A stretch of 64,000 bases of DNA, taken from positions 36,642 through 100,641 of the forward strand of contig CAZCVP010000002.1 of assembly GCA_964501915.1 (NCBI GenBank), given 5' to 3'. This DNA comes from CAYFPX01 sp964501915 (GTDB lineage Bacteria; Myxococcota_A; UBA796; CAJQPC01). The notes under the pieces were generated by a model. That model had not been told where the DNA came from. It worked only from the letters and a program-made list of their open reading frames with translations, and ran no database searches. This document shows, piece by piece, positions 25,924-33,418 of the stretch. Made by a program: the position numbers and the translations under genes. How positions within the stretch are numbered: the stretch's first letter is position 1; each line of letters begins with the position of its first letter.

Positions 25924-27416
25924 TCGGTCTCGCCACGCTGGCAGCCTGCCTGCACCCCACCCCGCCCGGCCCGTCCCCAGCGGAACAGCGGGCAGCGGTC
26001 CAGGCCCCCGTGGTGCTGGCCATCGACGGCGCCCTCTCCACCACCGTCCAGGTCACGGTCCGTGCGGGCTCGTCGGAGGACCCCACCGGCCAGGAGGGCC
26101 TGGCCCACCTCACCGCCGCGATGATCGTCGAGGCCGGCACACCGGAGCTCGACCCGACCGAGGTGTCCGAGACGCTCTACGCCCTGGGCAGCGAGCTGGA
26201 GTGGGTGGTGGACCGGGACCTGGTCACCTTCCGGGCCCGGTGCCTGGCCGAGGACGCCCCGGTGCTGGTGGACCTCGTGGGGGAGATGGTGGTCCACCCC
26301 CGGTGGGACGACGACGCCCTGGAGCGCCTCGTGGACGAAGCGGTCGCCGACCTCGAGATCGGGCTGTTGGAGTCCGACGAGGGCCTGGGGGATCGGGTCC
26401 TGGACAACTGGCTCCACGAGGGCCACCCCTACGGCCACGTCGAGCAGGGTCGGCTGGGTGTGGTGGCCGGGCTGGGCCTCGAGGACGTCCAGGCCTTTCA
26501 CCGCCAGCACTATGTGCGGTCCACCGTCTTCACCGGACTCGCCGGGGCGGTGGACGAGGACCTCAGGGCCGGACTGGCCAGCGACCTGGAGGACCTCCCG
26601 GCGACCTGGTCCGAGCCCGCCGTGCCCAAGCCCCGACCGCTCGTGTCCGGGCGGAGCCTGCTCGTCGTCGAGCGGGAGACCCGCTCCACGGGCATCCACT
26701 TCGGTCACCCGCTGGAGGTGGACCGGGCGCACGCGGACTACCCGGCCCTGCGCCTGGCGATGACGGCCTTCGGGGAGCACCGCGAGTCCCACGGCCGCCT
26801 CTACCAGGCCCTGCGCGAGACCCGGGGCCTCAACTACGGCGACTACGCCTACGTGGAGCACTACCGCCAGATCGGCTGGAGCCCCACCCAGGAGCTGGGC
26901 ACCACCCGCACCCAGCCCCACTTCAGCGTCTGGCTCCGGCCCACCACCCCGGACAACGGCCCCTTCGCCCTCAAGCTGGCCGTGGCGATGACCGAGGAGC
27001 TGGTGGCCGACGGCCTGGCGCCCGACGAGCTCGCCGAGGTCGCCTCTCGGGTGAGCCTGGGCATGCCCCTCGAGGCCCGCACGCCCGGCCGTCGGCTCGG
27101 CTTCGCCCTCGACGCGCTGGCCCTCGATCACCCGGACCTGTTGCTGGCACTCCCAGACGCTGTCGCCGGACTCACCGAGGCGGAGGTCGACGAGGCCCTG
27201 TCGCGCCACGTCCGTCCCCAGGACCTCCGCATCGTGGTGGTGACCGACGATGCGGACGCCTTCATCGCGGCGCTGACCGGCAGCGAGCCCACGCCTCCGG
27301 TCTACGAGGGCATCGATCCCGACGCCGCGACAGCGGCACGGGACGCCGACATCGCCGGGCGGGCCCTGGCGCTCGACGAGGTCCTGGTGGTCCCCGCAGA
27401 GGGCATCTTCAGGTAG
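25920..27416 (+). CDS. M16 family metallopeptidase, non-catalytic partner
   Basis: About 498 residues. A lipoprotein-like signal (LATLAACLHP) suggests membrane attachment. The fold follows M16 proteins (STTVQVTVRAGSSEDPTGQEGLAHLTAAM at residues ~40-68), but the zinc motif is lost: where HxxEH should stand it reads HLTAA. The C-terminal lobe has the RETRGLNYGDYAY motif, equivalent to the conserved R-x-x-x-G-L-x-Y of the family. An active subunit paired with an inactive one is standard for M16 dimers. Confidence 0.88.
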   Translation: MIGLATLAACLHPTPPGPSPAEQRAAVQAPVVLAIDGALSTTVQVTVRAGSSEDPTGQEGLAHLTAAMIVEAGTPELDPTEVSETLYALGSELEWVVDRDLVTFRARCLAEDAPVLVDLVGEMVVHPRWDDDALERLVDEAVADLEIGLLESDEGLGDRVLDNWLHEGHPYGHVEQGRLGVVAGLGLEDVQAFHRQHYVRSTVFTGLAGAVDEDLRAGLASDLEDLPATWSEPAVPKPRPLVSGRSLLVVERETRSTGIHFGHPLEVDRAHADYPALRLAMTAFGEHRESHGRLYQALRETRGLNYGDYAYVEHYRQIGWSPTQELGTTRTQPHFSVWLRPTTPDNGPFALKLAVAMTEELVADGLAPDELAEVASRVSLGMPLEARTPGRRLGFALDALALDHPDLLLALPDAVAGLTEAEVDEALSRHVRPQDLRIVVVTDDADAFIAALTGSEPTPPVYEGIDPDAATAARDADIAGRALALDEVLVVPAEGIFR

Positions 27417-27460
27417 CTCCCGGTATCCTTGGGGACGGACCCGTCCCCCGGAGCCCGGCC

Positions 27461-28711
27461 ATGCCCATCGGGAGCCCCACCGACCCCCGAATGCTCTTCG
27501 CCGGGAGCCAGATCGAAGACGCCCTCGGCCACGATCCTCTCGCCCGCGCCTTCCTCCGCAACCTCTGCCGCCTGCACGCCGGCAGCGTGGTGCTGGTCCA
27601 GGGCGCGCCCGGCTCCGGCCGCCAGCAGTTCATGCTGCGCTGCGCCTACCTGCTCGACCGGGAGCGGGCCTCGATCGGTCTGATGCCCACCGACGCGATC
27701 GACACCAACTGGGCCTGGTACGACCCCTGGCTCTTCAGTCATCGGGGCCAGGTGCTCAGCGGCCTGGCGATCACGATGGCCCAGTTCGCGAGCCACGGCC
27801 CCCAGGCCATGGAGAAGGCCCGGGAGATCGTGAGCCGGCTCAACCGGATGCGCCTGGTCGGACAGCGCAACGAGACCGTCGGCGGCACGGCCTTGGAGCC
27901 GGGCGAGCTCGGCCCCGTCGACCGGCTGCGGATGAGCTTTCGCGGGCTGGTGAACGCCGTGCGCGAGAGCGGAAGCGGCCGGCTCGTGGTCTTCGTGGCC
28001 GAGGCCGATCTGCTCTCCCCGGACCTGCGGATCGCGCTGCTGGAGGGCTTCAAGATGGTGCTGGAGCCGCGCACCGAGCTCACCCTGGTGGTGAGCCTGG
28101 GGCGCGAGGCGGCGATCTCCGCCGTGCGGCACCGGGAGGGGGACATCTCCCGCGAGGCCGCTCGCCGCTGGCTGGATCCCTTCGTCGACCTGACGCTGAC
28201 CGTGCCCAACCTGGAGACCCGCAAGATCGGCTCGCTGCTGCGCCGCTACGTGCAGCCCAACCTGCCGAGGATCCAGCAGGCCTTCGGCCAGGACGCGGTC
28301 CTGGCCCTGGCCGCGGCGGCCGCCCACCAGCCCCTGGGCAACCCCGACTTCCTGCGGCGCCTGGCGACGCGCCTGACCCAGCTCTCCGAGTACGCGATCG
28401 AGGTCCGGGCCACCCGGGAGCTCTCGGAGGCCCAGTGGGCCTGGTTCATCGTGGCCGATCGCTGGCCGGACTTCCGCCGCGAGCTGATCCTCGGCGGCCG
28501 GGACCGCTGGCAGGACCTCCTCCAGGTCCTCGGTGGCGGCAGCGGGCGCGATCCGACCCTGCTGCCGGGGGGCCGCTCGTCGAGCCTGGCGGCCGTCATG
28601 AGCCGCGAGCCCCTGCTCGTGGACTACCTGCGCGTCCACGCCGACGGCTTCGAGCGCGACGCTGACGGCATCGAGTGGGTGGAGCAGCTCCTGGTGCAGG
28701 CGGGGTTGTAG
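27461..28711 (+). CDS. KAP-like P-loop NTPase with degenerate nucleotide-binding motifs
   Basis: A 416-residue soluble protein. The architecture follows KAP-family NTPases: a loop VQGAPGSGRQQF at the Walker A place, then YDPWLFSHRGQVL (KAP proteins have a conserved 'F-N-x-W' here), a Walker B-like strand VVFVAEADLLSPDLR where KAP has 'IDDLDR', then LTLVVSLGREAAISAV (KAP: 'v..lD.e.v..ai'), and a C-terminal helical region. Key catalytic residues are changed: the Walker A Lys-Thr is Arg-Gln and the first Walker B Asp is Ala. It is probably a non-hydrolysing descendant. It starts 44 bases after the M16 pair. Confidence 0.6.
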   Translation: MPIGSPTDPRMLFAGSQIEDALGHDPLARAFLRNLCRLHAGSVVLVQGAPGSGRQQFMLRCAYLLDRERASIGLMPTDAIDTNWAWYDPWLFSHRGQVLSGLAITMAQFASHGPQAMEKAREIVSRLNRMRLVGQRNETVGGTALEPGELGPVDRLRMSFRGLVNAVRESGSGRLVVFVAEADLLSPDLRIALLEGFKMVLEPRTELTLVVSLGREAAISAVRHREGDISREAARRWLDPFVDLTLTVPNLETRKIGSLLRRYVQPNLPRIQQAFGQDAVLALAAAAAHQPLGNPDFLRRLATRLTQLSEYAIEVRATRELSEAQWAWFIVADRWPDFRRELILGGRDRWQDLLQVLGGGSGRDPTLLPGGRSSSLAAVMSREPLLVDYLRVHADGFERDADGIEWVEQLLVQAGL

Positions 28712-28763
28712 GCGGGTGGTGTGCGGCTCCCGGTGGCCTGTCTCACCCATGGGAGACCCTCGT

Positions 28764-28792
28764 TTGACCTGGTAGCCACCGGTGGCTACCTT
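28764..28792 (+). promoter_or_regulatory. Toxin-antitoxin promoter with perfect 20-bp operator palindrome
   Basis: A -35-like TTGACC (28764-28769) and a -10-like TACCTT (28787-28792) are 17 bases apart. The spacer and -10 are covered by a perfect 20-bp palindrome, GGTAGCCACC followed by GGTGGCTACC (28771-28790). Start of transcription would fall near 28799, the A of the antitoxin ATG, implying a leaderless message. Repressor binding here would shut off the module, as is usual for Phd/VapB-type autoregulation. Confidence 0.75.
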
Positions 28793-28798
28793 GCCTCC

Positions 28799-29089
28799 AT
28801 GAGGGCGACGGGCATCAAGAACCTGAGGAACCGGCTGAGCGAGTACGTCCGTCTCGCGGCGGGCGGCGAGACGGTGCTGGTGACCGACAGGGACGTGGTC
28901 GTGGCCGAGTTGGGGCCACCCCGTGCCGGGCGGAGCACGATGCTGGCGGACGCCCAGCTCGCCGAGGCGGTGCGCTCGGGCTGGGTCACGCCGCCGACCG
29001 CCCCGCGCACCGGCCTCCCGCCGAGCCTGCCGGTGGCCCCGACCGAGGAGATCCTGGAAGAGCTGGACCGGGACCGATCGGAGCGGTGA
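28799..29089 (+). CDS. Phd/YefM-type antitoxin
   Basis: A 96-residue protein. The N-terminus ATGIKNLRNRLSEYVRLAAGGETVLVTDRDVVVAEL is the DNA-binding Phd/YefM fold (residues 3-38). The C-terminal half is Pro-rich and acidic, ending EILEELDRDRSER, as expected for the disordered toxin-binding tail. It precedes a PIN-domain gene and overlaps it by GTGA, the normal order for these modules. Confidence 0.88.
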   Translation: MRATGIKNLRNRLSEYVRLAAGGETVLVTDRDVVVAELGPPRAGRSTMLADAQLAEAVRSGWVTPPTAPRTGLPPSLPVAPTEEILEELDRDRSER

Positions 29090-29469
29090 TCTACCTGGAC
29101 ACGTCGGTCGCTCTCGCCCACCTGCTGGGAGAAGACCTCCGACCGCCCGCTCTCCTCTGGGAACAGGATCTCGTCTCCAGTCGGCTGCTGCAGCTCGAGA
29201 TCTGGACCCGGCTCAACGCCCGGGGCCTGGGCGAGAGCCACGCAGACGCGGCCAGCGAGCTGATCGCGAGGGTCGCGCTGGTGGAGATGACGACCACGAC
29301 CCTGGAACGGGCGCTGGAGCCCTTCGAGGTCCCTGTTCGCACTCTGGACGCCATCCACCTCGCCAGTGCCGACTTCCTTCGACGACTGGGTCAGGAGGTG
29401 AAGGTCGCGTCCTACGACCTCCGGCTGATGGAGGCCGCGGAGGCCATGGGGTTCGAGGCGGCGCTGTGA
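29086..29469 (+). CDS. PIN-domain ribonuclease toxin (VapC family)
   Basis: A 127-residue PIN nuclease. It shows the acidic pattern of active enzymes: Asp in IYLDTSVAL, Glu in LLQLEIWTRL, Asp in VRTLDAIHLASA and Asp in VASYDLRLMEAA, so it should be able to cleave RNA (tRNA or rRNA in known VapC). It starts with a GTG overlapping the antitoxin stop. Confidence 0.9.
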   Translation: MIYLDTSVALAHLLGEDLRPPALLWEQDLVSSRLLQLEIWTRLNARGLGESHADAASELIARVALVEMTTTTLERALEPFEVPVRTLDAIHLASADFLRRLGQEVKVASYDLRLMEAAEAMGFEAAL

Positions 29470-29559
29470 GGAGGTCGGGCAGATCCAGCGGGCCCCACCG
29501 CCGGCGAGGACCGCTGCACCTGCTCCCCGCGGCCCACGGGAGGGCTCTCCCGCGGGCTG

Positions 29560-30843
29560 CTACCGCGTCAGGTCTCGCACCTCGCCGGTGGACTCCACGA
29601 GCCGAACCGGACCGCCGTCGGGCCAGGAGACGGTGCTCTCCCCCACCCTCCAGGCTCGTCCGCCCTCCAGCGGGACCTCCGCGATGCTCTCGGTGCCCAC
29701 CCCCGCCAGCAGCGCGGCCAGCTCGCGGTAGGCCCCGGCCGCCGGCTTCTCGCGCAGGCCACCGCCCTCGAGGCGCGCGAACAGGGAGTTGGTGCGGGTG
29801 CCGGACGGTCGCTGGCGGCCGGGGGTCGGCGGCGGGTCGAAGAGCGTGTGCCAGTACACCTGCTCCACCCCGCGCGACAGGCAGGTGAGCCAGGTCGCGA
29901 TCACCAGCCGGGCCTGCAGGACCTCGCTCATCGCGGCCCGCCCCTCCGAGGGCACCGAGGTCTCCGTCACCCGCACCCGCTTGCCCGGAGCCGCGGCGAA
30001 GACCCGGTCCAGGGTCCGCTCCAGCCCCTGGAGACCCGGGCCCTGGTGGTAGGCGTGCACGCTCACCACGTCCAGGGCGTCCAGCACGCCCTCCTGGGCG
30101 AAGAGGGCCGCCATGTAGTCCCGGCCGTGGTCGTTGGTGATCTTGAAGAAGCCACCTCCGAGCACGGTGGCGTCGGAGTGGGCGGCACGGATGGCCCTGG
30201 CCGTCAGGCGGATCACCGCCGCGACCTGCTCCGGCGTGGCGAAGTCGTCCGTCTCCCCGGTGCGCAGGTCGACGAGGTTCTTCAGGTCCGGCTCGTTGTC
30301 GATCTCCCAGTGATCGATCGGCCAACGCAGGCCCGGCATGTCGTCGAGGCCGTCTCCGTCGTAGCGCTCGACGGCCGCTGTGACGAAGGCGGCGTAGGCC
30401 TCCGGATCCGGGATCGCGTAGGAAGAGGTGGCCTGGCGGGTCCTGTTGCCCGGCCAGGGGCCGATCATGGCGAGCTGACGCAGCCCCGCAGCCTGGGCCA
30501 CGCGTACCCAGGTGTCCATCCGCTCGAAGCTCCGCCCCTCCCGGAGCCAGCGATCGTGGCTGAGCCGGGGCCAGGCCTCCGTGTGGCCACGGGTCCACCT
30601 CGCCCCGACCGCGAAGGTGGCCTGGGCGTCGGCAGCGAGCCGCTCCTCGGTGGGCGCGGCCCGCGCTTCCAGGCGCAGGGGGTAGCTGACGGCCTCGTTG
30701 ATGCCGAGGGAGTCGCTGGCCCGAAGGAGCCTGGAGGGTCCGGCACGCGACGACTTCGAGGCCGCCTCCCCTCCCACGAGGCCCAGCGCGCTCGGCAGAC
30801 CACAGGCCGCCAGCAGAGCGGCACCGAGCCGCCAGCCGGCCAT
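29560..30843 (-). CDS. Secreted glycoside hydrolase, clan GH-A (GH39/GH5-like)
   Basis: About 427 residues with an N-terminal signal (ending ALG-L). The barrel carries HWEIDNEPDLKN, the acid/base Glu in the 'NEP' motif after strand 4, and RVRVTETSVPS with the nucleophile Glu after strand 7, the two catalytic residues of clan GH-A. LGGGFFKITNDHG and VYWHTLFDP add to the barrel pattern. The substrate is unknown. Its ATG shares a base with the stop of the HTH/SspB-like gene (TGATG), so it is translationally coupled to a cytoplasmic regulator, which is unusual. Confidence 0.78.
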   Translation of the reverse strand: MAGWRLGAALLAACGLPSALGLVGGEAASKSSRAGPSRLLRASDSLGINEAVSYPLRLEARAAPTEERLAADAQATFAVGARWTRGHTEAWPRLSHDRWLREGRSFERMDTWVRVAQAAGLRQLAMIGPWPGNRTRQATSSYAIPDPEAYAAFVTAAVERYDGDGLDDMPGLRWPIDHWEIDNEPDLKNLVDLRTGETDDFATPEQVAAVIRLTARAIRAAHSDATVLGGGFFKITNDHGRDYMAALFAQEGVLDALDVVSVHAYHQGPGLQGLERTLDRVFAAAPGKRVRVTETSVPSEGRAAMSEVLQARLVIATWLTCLSRGVEQVYWHTLFDPPPTPGRQRPSGTRTNSLFARLEGGGLREKPAAGAYRELAALLAGVGTESIAEVPLEGGRAWRVGESTVSWPDGGPVRLVESTGEVRDLTR

Positions 30844-31475
30844 CACGTCACGAGCCGCAGCATGGGACGGTCTGCGCCCTCCTCCGCCCTCTCCGGCTCC
30901 GAGGGTGGCGGCGGCACGAGGTCCAGCACGACCTGCAGGACGGCGGCCCAGGGCACGGTGCAGGTGCGCAGGGCGTCGAAGGACAGGGTCAGGGTGATGC
31001 CGTGGGCGTCGAAGCGGGGGTGGTTGTGGCGGTGGTAGGCCGCGTCGAGCTTGAGCACCAGCTGCTCCGGGAACCGCTCCAGGACGCTGGCTGGGATTCC
31101 CGAGTCCTGGAGCTGGCTGGAGTCGGCCACCAGGGCGAAGTCGACGCCGAGACCGAAGGCCAGCCGACACGCCTGCTCGGCCTGGATGCCGTAGGGGTCC
31201 AGCGCGATCGGCTGGTCGTCGGGCACCTCGGAGCGCTCCGGGGCCGACGGCAGCTCGGACTCGGGGATTCCCATCAGCTCCTCGAGGGAGAGCTCCAGGG
31301 CCTGGGTCCAGGTCATGAGCTGATCGACCGTGAGCGACTCCTGCCCCGCGAGCACGTTCCGCACCACCGAGCGCTTCTCGGAGACCCGCTTGGCCAGGGC
31401 GGCTGAGTTGAGGCCCTTGGACTCGAGCGCGTTGCGCAGCCACCCCAGGATCGGCTCCGACGGTCGCTTGGCCAC
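30843..31475 (-). CDS. HTH (XRE-like) protein with C-terminal SspB-like domain
   Basis: About 210 residues. The start is a GTG at 31475, with GGGAGGTG upstream. Residues ~1-70 are a Cro/C1-type helix-turn-helix (LNSAALAKRVSEKRSVVRNVLAGQE; LSLEELMGI). Residues ~130-200 (FPEQLVLKLDAAYHR, ITLTLSFDALRTCTVPWAAVLQVV) resemble the beta-barrel of SspB, the ClpXP adaptor, in which a 'VPW.AV' strand is conserved. The SspB likeness is weak and by eye. If right, the protein could link target recognition to proteolysis. Confidence 0.55.
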   Translation of the reverse strand: MAKRPSEPILGWLRNALESKGLNSAALAKRVSEKRSVVRNVLAGQESLTVDQLMTWTQALELSLEELMGIPESELPSAPERSEVPDDQPIALDPYGIQAEQACRLAFGLGVDFALVADSSQLQDSGIPASVLERFPEQLVLKLDAAYHRHNHPRFDAHGITLTLSFDALRTCTVPWAAVLQVVLDLVPPPPSEPERAEEGADRPMLRLVT

Positions 31476-31560
31476 GCACACCTCCCTGGTAGGGCAGCTA
31501 AACTCCCTCCCGCCGCGGAGCCACCGGAACTCTCGCCTCCTGCCCGCTGTCGGAGCGCCC

Positions 31561-32022
31561 ATGAAGATCATCGGCCTGTTCATCGTCGTCGTCTCCGTCC
31601 TCGGTCTCGGGGTGTTCTCGACCATGCTGCGCAAGCGGCGGCGGGTGAGGGCCGCGGACGTGCCCGACGCTCACCTGCTCCGAGCGGCCCGCAAGCTGCC
31701 GGCCCGTGTCTTCATCGAGCGAAGCGTGCTGGGCGGCCCCCAGGCAGGCCGCACCAACCGGGGGCAGGCCGACCTCGTGCTCACGAACGGGCGGCTGCTG
31801 GTCGCCACCCACCAGGGCCGGGTCCTGGAGCTGACGCCGGAACGGCCCGGCTCCGTGCGCTGCACCGGACCGAGGCGGCTGGTCATCGAAGGGGGCCGAC
31901 TGCTCAAGGAGGGCGAGCTGAAGGTCCGGGTAGAGCTGATCTGCGACGAGGCCGAGGCCTGGGCCCAGCTCGCCGCCGAGCACCTGGGTGCGAAGAACGT
32001 CGTGGAGCGGCTGGGCGGCTGA
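31561..32022 (+). CDS. Single-pass membrane protein of unknown function
   Basis: A 153-residue protein starting at ATG 31561. An N-terminal helix (IIGLFIVVVSVLGLGVF, residues 3-19) is followed by a basic RKRRRVR patch, so the rest should be cytoplasmic. The body is strand-rich (ADLVLTNGRLLVATHQGRVLELTPE) with a C-terminal helix EAWAQLAAEHLG. This resembles a small PH-like domain, but the match is not secure. It stands alone between opposing genes. Confidence 0.6.
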   Translation: MKIIGLFIVVVSVLGLGVFSTMLRKRRRVRAADVPDAHLLRAARKLPARVFIERSVLGGPQAGRTNRGQADLVLTNGRLLVATHQGRVLELTPERPGSVRCTGPRRLVIEGGRLLKEGELKVRVELICDEAEAWAQLAAEHLGAKNVVERLGG

Positions 32023-32047
32023 GCCGAAGACAGCGGTCCCGCCGCCC

Positions 32048-32692
32048 TCAGCCGATCGTCACGCTCCCGGCCGAGCCCTCCAGCGAGGAGCTGCCTTCGA
32101 CCGTGCCCGAAGCGGAGCCCTTGGCGTCCAGGGTCGAGCCGGCTTCGAGGGTGACCGAGCCCGAGGCCTCGATCTTGAGGTCCGTGCACTTGATCTCGAC
32201 GTTGGCCGTGGCCTCCCAGGTGGTGTCGCCGTCGCAGTACTCGGTGAGGGTCTTGTTGGCGTCGTCCAGCACCTGGTAGATGACCCCGCTGGTGACGTCG
32301 GCCGCGCTGCTCGCGGTGGCCCCGAGGCCGACCAGCTCGGCGCCGTCGGTGTCGTCGAAGACGACCTGGTGGTCGTTGCGCGACCAGAAGATGCGGATGT
32401 TGTTGTCGCCGTCCTCGTTGGCGTAGGGCTCGGGCTTGTCGTCGGCGCCGTTGTAGACCGCACCGAGGATGTAGGGCTGCATGCTGCGGTAGGCGAAGCC
32501 GATCAGGACCTCGGTGCCGATCTCCGGCAGGATCACCAGCCCCCGGTCCGCCCCCGCCATCGGTGTGATCATGCGGCACCAGTCGCTGGCGGGCGCCTCG
32601 TCGGCGTCGACCGGGTACTCCACCTTGACGCGGTGCATCTTGTCCGGGTCTGCGTTGTCGGTGACGATTCCGATCACGACGCCGTTCATCAT
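32048..32692 (-). CDS. gp5/VgrG-like spike protein (baseplate protein V type), copy B
   Basis: A 214-residue protein with the N-terminal OB-fold of gp5/VgrG spike proteins (MHRVKVEYPVDADEAP, then RMITPMAGADRGLVILPEIGTEVLIGFAYRSMQPYILGAVYNG, residues ~40-85) and a C-terminal triangular beta-helix of short alternating repeats (LKIEASGSVTLEAGSTLDAKGSAS). Such proteins form the puncturing tip of phage tails, type VI secretion and extracellular contractile injection systems. The large N-terminal VgrG gp27-like domain is absent. It is followed in cis by a paralogue (32713-33369); no sheath or tube genes are in the window. Confidence 0.82.
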   Translation of the reverse strand: MMNGVVIGIVTDNADPDKMHRVKVEYPVDADEAPASDWCRMITPMAGADRGLVILPEIGTEVLIGFAYRSMQPYILGAVYNGADDKPEPYANEDGDNNIRIFWSRNDHQVVFDDTDGAELVGLGATASSAADVTSGVIYQVLDDANKTLTEYCDGDTTWEATANVEIKCTDLKIEASGSVTLEAGSTLDAKGSASGTVEGSSSLEGSAGSVTIG

Positions 32693-32712
32693 GGCCTGGC
32701 CCCTCTCTCGGA

Positions 32713-33369
32713 TCAGTTGATGCTGGTGGTCGCGCCCTTGAGCGTCAGGGAACCGCCCCCGTCGATGGTCGCCGACGAGCCGGCGCTCATGTCCAGGGTG
32801 CTGCCCGCTTCGACCGTGACACTGGCGCTGGCTTCGGCCTTGAAGTCCGCGCAGGTGATCTCGAAGTTCTGCTTGGCCTCCAGGAGGATGTCGCCGCCCG
32901 AGTAGACCTCCAGGGTCTTGTTGGCGGCGTCCCAGGTGACCTTCACCTCTTCGTTGTTGGTCACCAGCTCGATCTTCTCGGACCCGTCGGTGTCGTCGAA
33001 GGTGATGGTGTGGCCGGACCGGCTCTTGAAGATCCGCAGGTCGTTGTTGCCGTCCTCGTTGGCGTAGGGCGGGGTGTCGACGCCGTTGTAGAGGGCGCCC
33101 ACGACGACGGCGTGGTTGAAGTCACCATGGAGGAAGGCGACGAGGACTTCGTCGTCGACCTCGGGAATGGTCATCCAGCCCCGTCCCTCGCCCGCCATCG
33201 GCATGGCCAGGCGAGCCCAGTAGCTCTCGGGCATCTCGGGTAGCGTCGGGAACTTGACCTTGACCCGGCCGAGCTGATCGGGGTCTTCGTTGTCTGTGAC
33301 GATGGCCTCGACCAGGCCGGGCATCTGCCCGGAGATTGGCCGCCCTTCGCGATCCGTGACTTTCGGCAC
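32713..33369 (-). CDS. gp5/VgrG-like spike protein (baseplate protein V type), copy A
   Basis: A 218-residue paralogue of the next gene. It shows PGLVEAIVTDNEDPDQLGRVKVKFPTLPE near the start, WARLAMPMAGEGRGWMTIPEVDDEVLVAFLHGDFNHAVVVGALYNG, and a C-terminal run of valine/serine strands (VTVEAGSTLDMSAGSSATIDGGGS). The two share the LGRVKVK...ExxEVLxxF...GALYNG plan and the closing repeat type, so they arose by duplication. The GTG at 33369 has GGAGG upstream. The two genes are 20 bases apart and probably co-transcribed. Confidence 0.84.
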   Translation of the reverse strand: MPKVTDREGRPISGQMPGLVEAIVTDNEDPDQLGRVKVKFPTLPEMPESYWARLAMPMAGEGRGWMTIPEVDDEVLVAFLHGDFNHAVVVGALYNGVDTPPYANEDGNNDLRIFKSRSGHTITFDDTDGSEKIELVTNNEEVKVTWDAANKTLEVYSGGDILLEAKQNFEITCADFKAEASASVTVEAGSTLDMSAGSSATIDGGGSLTLKGATTSIN

Positions 33370-33418
33370 CGTGCCTCCGGGGGGAGTGGAGGCAGCCTAC
33401 AGCCGACCTCCACGAGCG

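Noticed and set aside
32048..33369. Remnant of a prophage
   Set aside because: Only spike-tip proteins are present, in duplicate and intact, without other phage genes; an injection-system accessory fits better.
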